Shown here: positions 45,421 through 55,300 of the stretch, one piece after another
Position numbering within the stretch: position 1 is the first letter of the stretch
Layout: each line of letters opens with the position of its first letter
NCBI GenBank assembly: GCA_027575805.1
Contig: JANBPU010000047.1
Location: forward strand, 1-64,000
Length of the DNA stretch: 64,000 bases
Source of the DNA: Mycoemilia scoparia
Taxonomy: Eukaryota > Kickxellomycota > Kickxellomycetes > Kickxellales > Kickxellaceae
Reading direction: 5' to 3'
Program-made: the position numbers and the translations under genes
Notes under the pieces: model-generated
What the model was told of the DNA's origin: nothing
Databases searched by the model: none
The model's input: only the letters and a program-made list of their open reading frames with translations

Positions 45421-45549
45421 TGCCAAGATTCACTTGGGATCAAGCATATCGTGGGCAGAAATAGGTCCTCGTCTTTTGGCCCAATCATCAGCTATTTTAT
45501 ATGCCACTCTGAGGACCCATTTTACCTAAGGCCTTATGAAATATGACCA
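45421..45549 (+). mobile_element. Family 2 MITE-like element, full copy
   Basis: 129 bp, TGCCAAGATTCACTTGGG to CTTATGAAATATGACCA, with TA on both sides. Confidence 0.8.
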
Positions 45550-45674
45550 TATGTGTGTTGTGTATGCAACAAAGGTGGCCAAAAGTCTCAAATTGAAAAT
45601 CCAAGAGCATGTATCATCTCCTTCATCGATCAAAAATTTCGAGTTTAATAGTTATACTAATTTCAATGTGGATA

Positions 45675-45797
45675 TGGGGATTGTTTTTGAAGAGCTAAAA
45701 GCAGACTCTACATTTAATAATGAAAATATAGTTTGGCCAATATGCAAGATGAAGCTGGCCTAATAGTAAAAATAGGCCTTTCAAAAATAATGATCCA
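45675..45797 (-). mobile_element. Family 1 variant, copy I (AGGCC subtype)
   Basis: 123 bp with TA on both sides. It is the opposite orientation of copy H: the GGCCTAATAGTAAAAATAGG block is near its right end and TTGGCCAATAT is in the middle. Confidence 0.8.
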
Positions 45798-45888
45798 TAT
45801 GTATCTAAGGGATAGGTTCTATTGATATAGATATAAAATAAAATGAGCAAAATGAATGTCAATAAGGTTTAAAGGCTTTTAAAGTAAA

Positions 45889-46016
45889 TAGCAGTCTCCT
45901 CTAAAAGTGTGCCGGAGTGATATCTTTAATAGTAGACTAAAATGTATGACTTATTACCCAAATTTGCAGGTGGTATGGGGGTATAGTTTGGTATACTCTT
46001 GATAGAGTACATACCA
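45889..46016 (-). mobile_element. Family 3 MITE-like element flanked by AA
   Basis: 128 bp, TAGCAGTCTCCTCTAAAAG to CTTGATAGAGTACATACCA. AA occurs on both sides. It lies about 100 bases beyond the stop of the SH3 gene. Confidence 0.75.
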
Positions 46017-46113
46017 AATGTAGGACGTAATTCTGATTGAAATGGGCAATCAAGTTGAAAAAGTATATGCACTAAAGCCTGAGCATGTTTTTCATACCAG
46101 GGGCTTGGATAAA

Positions 46114-47056
46114 TTAATCGTTAAACTCAACATAGTTTTCGGGAATAAGGCCAAGTGTGTTATTCTTGGACTTGAATCCAAGAAGCCATCCATGACATTG
46201 CTTATACATAATAAACAACGTGTCGTTCTCTTTAAATGATAGCTCTGTAGGGTTCTCGGCTTCAAAGTCATATAGGGCTCTGCAAGATCTCAGCCCTGAG
46301 AGACTATCATTTTTAGCATTATTTGGTGTACTTGTATTGAATTCTGCATCACCTTCATCATTGCCAGCAATATTTTCAGGTCCGTTACTATTAAATCCCA
46401 TCCCATCTTTGCCAGAAGACGAGGAAACAAGTCTATCTGGATGAGCCGATTGTGGTGGTGAGTCAAATTGTAGTGAAGAGTAGTCCGACGAGCTAGTTCC
46501 TATGTTGGATGGAAATTTGTTATTCTCCTCAAGTGGCTGCTTATACGATACAAACGAATCCCACACGTCGTCCTCGCCATCTTCATTGTCACGCTCTTCA
46601 GCGAGTTCGTTCTCTTTGGCATATATTTCGGGATCGAATTCTCCTACATGTCTTGGATCATTTACCTCATATGCAAAATCGCGTATCACAATCGCAGGCT
46701 CTGTTTATTAAGCGTTAAAGTTTAAGCATTTGTTAGTCGTATTTTAATATATTTGGAATTTTCTGTATATGTATTTTCAACATCCTCCTTCTAATTGATG
46801 AAACAAATCATATATTCCGCTCTTATTTTTCCAATGGTAAGCTTTATCAACATAAAAGTATTACATCAACTTTTTTGAAATTTTAGAGCATTTGGATCAT
46901 AATTTTCGAAGGGTGACTTTTGGTGGCCAACGATTATAGGGGCAATCACAGCCAAATGAGTGATCACAGCCTATTAGCAAGTGGTCACCCTTCAAAAATA
47001 ATAGCTCATTTTTTCTTTTTAATTAAAATGTGGTACATACCTGTTGCTGTAGACAT
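46114..47056 (-). CDS. SH3-domain adaptor, Nbp2/Skb5-like
   Basis: Exon 1 is 47056-47041 (16 bases) and exon 2 is 46700-46114; the 340-base intron has a GTATGT donor and TAATAAACAG acceptor. The product has 200 residues. It starts MSTATEPAIVIRDFAYEVND; the RDFAY...PRHxG block resembles the N-terminal motif of yeast Nbp2. An acidic, Ser-rich linker (40-140) leads to an SH3 domain at about 144-199, with ALYDF, ELSF, GWLLG and LIPENYVEF at the expected positions. Nbp2/Skb5 proteins bring the phosphatase Ptc1 or PAK kinases to MAP-kinase modules, so a role in stress or cell-wall signalling is likely. A family 1 element lies in the intron. The neighbouring Gos1 gene is on the same strand, its stop about 600 bases upstream. 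Confidence 0.85.
46893..47008 (+). mobile_element. Family 1 MITE-like element, copy J, inside an intron, flanked by TT
   Basis: 116 bp, TGGATCATAATTTTCGAAGG to CTTCAAAAATAATAGCTCA. TT lies on both sides. It makes up a third of the SH3 gene's intron and starts 33 bases after the donor site. Confidence 0.88.
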
Positions 47057-47655
47057 TAAAAACACTTATTTTTCGATTTCAGCTTTGTAAATACGAGTTG
47101 AGTTGAGTTGTCCTTTCAATAGTAATATTATGATGTCAGCTACTATGACTTTGCTATTTATTTCGCACAGGAATAAATTGTGTATCCGAAAACCTGGTGA
47201 TAGGCACGAAACAAAATGGATAATGCTGTTAAAATGCAAATAAACAAAACAAGAGCTAAAAGGGATTCAAACCAGCCAATTGGGTCTTTACAATAATGAT
47301 GACAACGGTATTTCATTGTTTATTATGGGTTGTTCTATAAGTTCCTGCAATCGCTTTTTAAAAGTAAAAAAGTGAATGTCATTTTTTAAAGGGGCTTTGT
47401 TTAGCAAGAACACCTATTACATAAGCATATATAGTTTTTGATAGTTGAAGATAAGATAAAAATAAAATTAACCAATTCGCCACAGTGCTTAGGTATGGAT
47501 AGTTAACCAGTATGGCACTCCAAAGTAACATTTACATTTACAACTGTAGTTTTGGCAGTTTAAAGGAATAGTTTGGGCTACCTTGATATGGATTTTGGTG
47601 CATATAAAAAACAAACATTTAAATGTTCCATGTCCATTGTTAATTTAAAGTATCA

Positions 47656-48818
47656 CTAGTATAGCAAATAGAGCAAAATGAGAATAATACATGTTGAGGA
47701 AACAATTGCCAATATGGTTTTTTCTCGACGTTTACGTGAGTGGATTTTCCCAAGGAGCAAATTTATTCCAGGGAGGTTCTCTAAAAAAGCAAAAATACAA
47801 AAATTATCGGGGTCAATACATACACATAAATATAGCTAGACATTATGTCCTATCAAATGGCAACCACATATCAGAAATAGATTTATTACCTGTAACATCA
47901 GTAAGGCGACCAGTGGCGCGTGCCAACATGCTGCGTTGTTCATGTAAGTCGGCACCTATACTTAATGCTTGGCTGAAGTCATAGATAGAGTGTTTTTTTG
48001 GTTAGCTATATGTCAAATAATTAACAAGTATTCAAGTGCCATTATTGCTTATAGGCTTACTTTATGATCATATCAGCATTGTTATGTGCTTGTTCAATTC
48101 GCTCTCGCTCTCGGATTAGCTGTTCTTGGTCAGAGAGTTCACGGCCACTCAGACCTCGGACACCACCATTTCCAAGCAATTCATTGTGATCTAGCTGTTG
48201 CCACATGATATTCTATTTATTCGTACAAGAGAATATACATATGATAACTCTGATCGTTATCAATGCCACTTTACAGGCAGAGGAAATCAGTTGCTTCTTA
48301 CCTTGTACTTTAAAAAATCACGTTTATAGTCATCATAGTAATTTTGATGGCGTTGTAATGTGTGAACTGAAACACTCTGTCCTTGTTTTCCGAGATTCTT
48401 GGCACTTTCTGGCAGGGAGATGATCTCCTCTATCTCCTTTATTATCAAGTGAAGCTACAAACATTTTACCAGTTAGCCACCATCATCTTATAATACAGTG
48501 TTTAAATATGCATGGGAATAAATAAATTTTGGAAGTTGATGATGTAATATTGATAAATAGGTCACATACCTCTTGCAATAGCAGCTCTATGTCCTTTTCC
48601 TCAGACCTCAGCTGCAACTTCAAGTTATCAGCACTTGGATCAGTAGAAGAGTCGTTGCTTCCTAGTTTTCTCACAGTTTGCTGATGCTGCCCATATTCCA
48701 GGATAGAATTCTGTAATTTGGTCTCTACATTTCGTGCATCTCGGCGCAATTGTTCCCATGTCCGCAAGGCTGCGGCATCATTATTTAGCTTGATGGTGAT
48801 GGAGTCGCTTACAGCCAT
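47656..48818 (-). CDS. GOS1: Golgi Qb-SNARE Gos1 (GOSR1/GS28)
   Basis: Five exons on the minus strand: 48818-48570, 48454-48302, 48194-48061, 47972-47890 and 47780-47656, all GT-AG with matching phases (0, 0, 2, 1), giving 247 residues. The N-terminus contains WEQLRRDARNVE, and exon 2 contains HTLQRHQNYYDDYKRDFLK; both are typical of the Gos1 N-terminal three-helix domain. The SNARE helix spans about 155-225, with ERERIEQAH at its start and a zero-layer Gln in DLHEQRSML. NLPGINLLLGKI and RKRR precede a C-terminal membrane anchor that ends at the stop codon. It mediates fusion within the Golgi and from endosomes. The last base of the stop is placed by frame and may be off by one. Confidence 0.93.
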
Positions 48819-49316
48819 ATTTGCTATTATCACTTATTGAGAATGTGGACTTTAGCAGGCAAGCATGCCTATTATGGATTGATAAAAAAAAGTATGTGTG
48901 AATGTGCTTGAGGTGCGGGTCTTGGCTATTTCTACACTCTCTAATCAATATAGTACACTCGTTTGAAACACTACAGGCGACAATATAATAAAAATGTTTG
49001 TGTAAAACAGCCTCAGCTGAATTAGATATATCATCCGGTATGATATCAGTTAATTATGGGGCATGATGTTTGGCTCCATGAAGGCTTGGCAATTGTAACC
49101 ACCTAAACTCCAAGCCATAGTCTATTATAGATATCGACATGAAGCAAGTTTACTAAAGAAGCGCCCAGTACTAAGAGCTTACAAAAATATCTTTGTAAAT
49201 GGTATATAAGGAGTTTGGTTCAGCACATTTATCCTAGAAAAAGCAAGCATTCTTTTGCATACATACATTTGAATTCTACTTCACTTTTATTGCTATAGTC
49301 ACTAATCACCATTACA
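48819..49316. promoter_or_regulatory. Divergent promoter region between GOS1 and secreted-protein gene
   Basis: About 500 bases between two divergent starts. A TATA-like GTATATAAG at 49202-49210 lies 107 bases before the ATG at 49317. No element is seen. Confidence 0.45.
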
Positions 49317-49880
49317 ATGAAGTCCGCCGTCAACTTGTCACTTATTGTCGCTTCCTTCGCCACTACGCTCAACAAATTTGGCGTTTGCCAGGAGTTCATT
49401 CCCAGCGAATCAGGTTTTTTGAATGAGTTGCCAGAACAACATGATAGCTTGTATAATACTCAAGAAGCAGAAGGTATCTCGCTCTATCAAGGCTGGGAGA
49501 GCCCTGCCTTGCAAGAGCCTGAAAATATCCCAAGTGAATCTCAGCATGGCATCATTGAGTCGATTAGCCAGCAGTTCCCTGGCGCCTTTCCTTCAGAAGC
49601 TGAGATATTCTCTGAACAATCTTTCGAATATCTTCCTGATTGGGTAATTTTGAGCCTCATTTCGGAGTTGAATGGGCTCCTGCATGAAGGATATTTGGAA
49701 TCGCCTTCATCTGTACCAACTCCTGAATATGCTTCCTCAGAAAACCCACTGATATTTGAACAAGTTTCAGGCTTGGAACCCGGCTTTCCAATTTTTGAAA
49801 GCCCCTCTTTTGTGGGTGGACCTGGCTCAGAATATTCTATACCGGCTCCATCAGGTCAACAACCAGGCCAGTATTATTAG
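49317..49880 (+). CDS. Small acidic secreted protein
   Basis: A 187-codon ORF. Residues 1-24 form a signal peptide (Lys2, hydrophobic core, cleavage plausible after GVCQ or just before). The mature part is rich in Glu, Ser and Pro with almost no basic residues and no cysteine, and ends PSGQQPGQYY. Short repeats of ES/PSES type occur (IPSESG, IPSESQ, FPSEAE, LESPSS, FESPSF). A TATA-like box lies 107 bases upstream, and a T-run follows the gene near 49935. I recognise no domain. A cell-wall or secreted matrix protein is plausible, but no function can be assigned. Confidence 0.75.
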   Translation: MKSAVNLSLIVASFATTLNKFGVCQEFIPSESGFLNELPEQHDSLYNTQEAEGISLYQGWESPALQEPENIPSESQHGIIESISQQFPGAFPSEAEIFSEQSFEYLPDWVILSLISELNGLLHEGYLESPSSVPTPEYASSENPLIFEQVSGLEPGFPIFESPSFVGGPGSEYSIPAPSGQQPGQYY

Positions 49881-50585
49881 CATGGAATAGTCTTTGAACA
49901 ATAACATTGAGTCAAACTATATTATTCAAAGGGCTTTTTTATTGTTTATACATCCTAAATACTTGGGATTTTCTACTATATTGTGTCATCACGGGCGCAC
50001 ATAGCTGCCGTTTCCTTTAAATACATCACATCGAACACATATAAAGTTTTCAATGCAATCTATTGTCTCATCAAAAGTGCCTACAATGCTTATTTTAAAT
50101 AATTTCTTTGTTCATGAAAAAAGGGGTCAATACGGGTCCTACTAAGTTGTGAAATGTTTTGAATAGATGTCTAGCCAGCTATGCTAACTACCAGAAACAA
50201 TAAGTCAATACATTTCTGACTCGGTTCAACTCACATTGATATTTTTAAAGCAAGTATAATTAATGATATGCTATATTCTAATAATTCCTTTTATATGCAA
50301 AGTGAATTAGTGGTGATTAAGAATGATAGGAAAGCTTCTTGACTTCAACAAGCTTTAGGTTTGCTTCAAGGTGTCCTCACCCTGTCTTTACAGGTACTTG
50401 AAACGCATACAGCGTTTATACGTTTTTAATACGAATTGCTGGCACATGTAAAACAGCCTCTTTGAACATCTTTCTTCTCTCTCTTTACCATTTATTTAGA
50501 TCATTCCATCATTCTAAATACTGGCTTTTTAGCTCCCTGGTTAAATCACCATTTTAGTCGATCCAGCATCTATTATATTGTAGTC
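49881..50585. other. Intergenic region
   Basis: About 700 AT-rich bases with a CT-rich stretch at 50460-50510 before the next gene. No gene or element seen. Confidence 0.45.
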
Positions 50586-52055
50586 ATGAGCGAAAACAGC
50601 ATTTATGCCTCGTCAGCTTCCGTATATGATGACCAAGAGAATATTGCTGATATTGAAAAATATCTAATCCCGACCAAAAATGCCCAAATTGATATCCTCA
50701 AGTGGTTACCCAAGTTTGATTACTACTTTAGCGACTTTGGCAGAAAAGCGAGGTGCAAGCTAGCAAAGAAGTTGCTCGTGGACCATATAGATGCTCAATG
50801 TGGTGGAAAAGTGATAATAAGGCCTGGCGACAGCGATCTTTGTGGTGGCACAATCGAAAATACCAGTACTATTTTACCTTATAGTCTGACCAAAAAAGCA
50901 ACCTTAACCCTAGTCAATGCGGTATACTATTTTTCTACATCGCAAAAGTTGGCAAACAAGTTGGGGAGAACTAACCCATTCGATAATAATTTTGGCAAAT
51001 ATAGCAACGAGCTGGAATTTCCCTACATCATTATCAAGCCCATCTTATTTACAATCTTTCTTCAAAGTATATTCGATATCTATGAGGAAGAAAAATATTT
51101 AGGGCAGGATGATCAAGAGTACTATACTGACAGGGACGGTAGTAGCTCCGAATACACTACTGATGAAAGCTTTGACCATGTTTTGGAATATCAAGTCAGT
51201 CGCAGAGAAAGCAGCCTACATATAACCAATGGTGGCAATGGTATTGGGAATTCCCACAGATTTGATATAATAAATTTCATTAATCTCTTGAACACCCTTG
51301 ACTTCAGATGCTTCACTCCTTACAATATTAGAATATTGAGAAAGATTGTTGAAAATAGTCCAACTGAATTGAACAAACTCAACACTATTGCAAAAATTCG
51401 TTCTCTGCAGCTCTGGAATATTGGGTTTATAAATACGGGGTTGAAATTTTCTACAAAGATCTATGATGGCAGTCAAAATAAAAATTCTCATTTTGGAGTA
51501 GACAGCAAGGAGTATCTGAGGTGCATATTACCAAACATACCCAATAAGAATGTCTTGGCCATGATGAAAAAGAGCGTCCAGATACCATCGAAAGCAGCCA
51601 AAAAAACACAAATCTATTTGGTTGAGGTCGCAAATTATACCTGGTAAATATAACCTCTTGTGGCGCTTGAAAAAGGTACATTGCAAAAGATACATCTGAA
51701 TATATTAATATAATATCTGTTTCTTTTTTCTATCTATAGTGAATTCAGCATTGAAGTGCGTGATGACAAGTCAAGCGATAATTCATTTGGGTTTGAAATG
51801 GTGATAAGGAAGAATGGTAGAAGACCCTTTAATAAAAATATCTTTGTGGCTGTTGCTTTTGCCAATTTTGAATCTCCCGATTTGGCTATTGTGTGGATAG
51901 CAAAACCCAGTATAAAAAGAAAGCGAGCAGAAATGAAAATACAGAGAGTAGCAGGCAGTGCTGAGCTTAGAGGTTCGTCTTTTCAGGGCTATGGCAGACA
52001 AGGTACTACTAGAAATAATAAAGTTCTAGTAGGTATACATATTTTCAATAAATAA
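50586..52055 (+). CDS. Unrecognised two-exon protein (457 aa)
   Basis: Exon 1 is 50586-51643 and exon 2 is 51740-52055. The intron 51644-51739 runs GTAAAT...TCTATAG in phase 2 and joins ANYT to CEFSIEV. There is no signal peptide and no clear membrane span. Hydrophobic helical stretches lie near 145-165 (IIIKPILFTIFLQSIF), an acidic stretch near 175-200, and a basic, beta-rich C-terminal part with KPSIKRKRAEMK. I recognise no family. The protein is likely cytosolic or nuclear. It converges on the P-type ATPase gene with about 265 bases between the stops. Confidence 0.75.
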
Positions 52056-52320
52056 ATTGGCTTCTAACCAGCCTTATGGTCAACAATAGGTATAACCTTT
52101 TTATGAATAAATAGTATTTTCTTTACTATTTTCTGATTATATAATTCTCTATTTTTACTGTTGCAATTGAACTTATCTTGTATGTTGATAACAAATCTTA
52201 CTTGTTAGAGACTGAAAAAATCAATAGTACTGTGCTATGACGAAAAATCACAAGCTCAAACAAAACTAAAGCATAAAACAACTTAAATAATAAAATAGTA
52301 TAAGACTATGAAAATCAATA

Positions 52321-55300
52321 TTAGATCTGACTAACTGCTCCGGCCTTCTCTGCCAGATCTTCCTTGACGCGGGCTTTCTCATTACTGTAGTCAACGCTTG
52401 CAATCGACTCATCATCAGAATTATTATGATCTGGAACTCCGACGACTTCAAGAGTTCCATATGTTGGGTGCTTTATGTACCATCTGCGCAAAAACGCCTT
52501 GACCATTTCGCTAAACATGATCTGTATGATAACGGCTATGATGATTGCAATCCAGGCTGGCCAAGCTAGTGGAACAAGATTGAGCCACTCGCGCCATCCA
52601 GGGGTATAGCTGCCAAGGATATACATTACGAATGAGAAAAAGACACCACCAATCATCCACTTGTTAGATGTTATACCAGTCTTGAAGACACTTTCAGTGA
52701 CGGATCTAGACAAGAAAGCCTGGTTAAGTTGCATGACTGTAAGAACACCAAAGGCCACCGATCTAGCAGCGGCAACATGTAGGTTGGGATTGGCATCATT
52801 GGATTCTCCGCCGCCTTTGACCTTAGTAACAAGGGTTGGGGTGTAGTTGAAGTCATCGGGACCAAACTTTTTCAGAGTCATGTATTGGGCTATGTCAGTT
52901 GTATCGACAATGAGATATACTGCAAACGTAATGGAGGCCATAAAGAATGCTTGGAGTAGAATAACAGTTATCGTGATGCGATTCATGATGCCTTGCTTTG
53001 GGTGACGGGGAGGACGCGTCATGATTCTTATTTCACAGGGCTCGACACCGATAGACAAGGCTGGTGGGATATCTGCAATGATGTTGGCCCAAAGGATCAT
53101 GATGATAGTAAAAGGCATCTCGACGTTAATGAGCGATGTAAACAAGAACAGCATGACCTCAGCAGTATTGCAAGACAAAAGGTAGACGATAAATTTGAGA
53201 ATGTTGTCAAATATATGTCTGCCTTCTTTGATTGCTGCAGTGATAGTGGTAAAGTTATTGTCCGACAAGACCACTTCGGCAACCTGTTTAGTGATATCGC
53301 TACCGCCCTGGCCCATTGCAACGCCAACATCTGCACGCTTGATAGCTGGTGCATCATTGCAGCCATCACCAGAAAACAAAACTTGGTGACCCTTATGTTG
53401 AAGAGCACGGACGATGCTAAGCTTATTCTCTGGAGAAACACGGGCAAAAACTACTGGGAATGGATCAAGTTCGGCCAAGTCTTCTTCGGAGAGCAACGAT
53501 ATATCTTCACCAGTGACTGCTTTACTCATATTGAGCTGGTTCGGGTTAAAAATGCCCAATTCCATCGCTATCGCCTTGGCTGTCAAAAGATGGTCACCAG
53601 TGATCATCGAAACACGGATACCAGCACTGTGACATGCGGAGATGGAGCCTTTTACACCTTCACGAACGGGGTCTCTAATAGCAATCAGCCCAGCAAATAC
53701 AAGGTCGCTCTCGACTGACTTGACCGTTAATCCTTCTTGATCATCACCATGGCTATTAGGCTTTTTGTATAGCTTAGCTGCTAAACCGAGAACGCGTAGA
53801 CCACGACCAGCCAGACTGGCACAATCATTTCCAATACGATTTGATTCAGCTCTAGTCAATGGATCAGCATCTCGGACGATAGAGGATAGCTGTCTATGGC
53901 TATCTTCATTTTGACCTCCCATTACAGTCAGATTATTAGGATTCTTTGACAATATACCAGAACAACGAGCAACAATCTGTTCAGGAGCACCCTTGGCAAG
54001 GACTAGCACTTCATCGCTTCCAGGGAGTTCCAGTGTGATGCTCATGATTTTTCGATCAGAGTCAAACGGATTTTCAGTCAATCTCTTCCAGCCATCTCGT
54101 GAAGCTTTCCCTTTCAATGCAGCAGAAAGAAGGGCTACCTCTGTCGGATCACCGCTGGAAATCCATTGATCTTCGTCCGTGTCAAAAAGAATGTTGGAGT
54201 TATTACAAAGTGCACAGATAATCAGAGAAGCACAAGCTGAGCCTGAAATCCTGGCTTCCTTGTCGAAATCTTTGCTTCCCTCATTGCTATTAACGCTCTT
54301 GGAAATTCTGCCCTTTTGGGGATCCAATGTCGTGGCCTCTTGGAACATATACTCAGAACCTGTCGAATCAACAAGGTATGAAGGGCACATTTTTCCTTCG
54401 GTTAAAGTTCCAGTCTTGTCAGAACAGATGACAGTAACGCTACCAAGAGTTTCAACTGATGGTAGAACACGGACAAGCGCGTTCTTCTGGGCCATTCTGC
54501 GGACACCAAAGGCCATAGTAATGGTTGTCACAGCCACCAATCCCTCGGGAACAACAGACACAGCAAGACTCAAGCCGGTGATAAACATAGTCGAGAATTT
54601 GCGACCCCAGATGCAACCAATAATGACTATCAACGCACACATCGTGATGGCCAAGACGATGAGCAAAAGTCCAAGCCTCTGCAAATGACGCTGGATTGGT
54701 GTCTTCTTGGGTTTGGAGTTGCTCACGGCAGCACTGATTTTACCAATTTCGGTCTTGAGCCCGGTCCTGACAACGACGCCTTTGGCTCTACCACGCGAAA
54801 CCATGCTAGACATAAACGCATTTCCAGTGCATTCACCTATAGCAAGCTTATACTCTGGAGTGTTCAATGCATCAGTCTTCTTTATAACAGGCTCGCTTTC
54901 ACCAGTCAAAAGACTCTCGATAACCTCGAATTGAGAGCATTCAATAAGACGGACATCGGCAGGGACTTGGTCTCCCTCGTTAAGTTCTACTACATCACCA
55001 GGAACTAACTCACTGGCATCTACGGTCTGAAGAGTACCCTCACGAAGCACACATGCTTCTTGGGCAACGAGGTTACCAAGTGCAGATATAGCCTTTCCCG
55101 CCTTAATCTCTTGCCAGCTGCCTACAATGGTATTAATCAAGATGACAACAGCAAGAACGATGGAAGACTTCCAGTCCTTGTCAATACCAGTTGCGACTAT
55201 AGCACCAAACAACAGAAGGACCATGAAGTCGGTGAGTTGCCCCCACACAACCCTAACAACTGATATAGGCTTTGGCTTAGGCAACATGTTCTCGCCGTAG

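Larger units (their letters stand above)
43472..46113. other. Gene-poor interval with four inverted-repeat elements
   Basis: No gene is recognised. It holds family 1 copies H (43566) and I (45675), family 2 (45421) and family 3 (45889). The left part continues CT-rich to about 43900. The rest is AT-rich. Confidence 0.45.

Noticed and set aside
45536..45763. ORF of 75 codons
   Set aside because: It runs from the end of a family 2 element into family 1 copy I, so the frame is a by-product of element sequence.
47691..47984. Plus-strand ORF of 97 codons
   Set aside because: It is antisense to Gos1 exons 4-5, which are supported by splice phases and protein homology.
53097..53718. ORFs of 116 (minus) and 241 (plus) codons inside the ATPase
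   Set aside because: Shadow frames of the P-type ATPase coding sequence.
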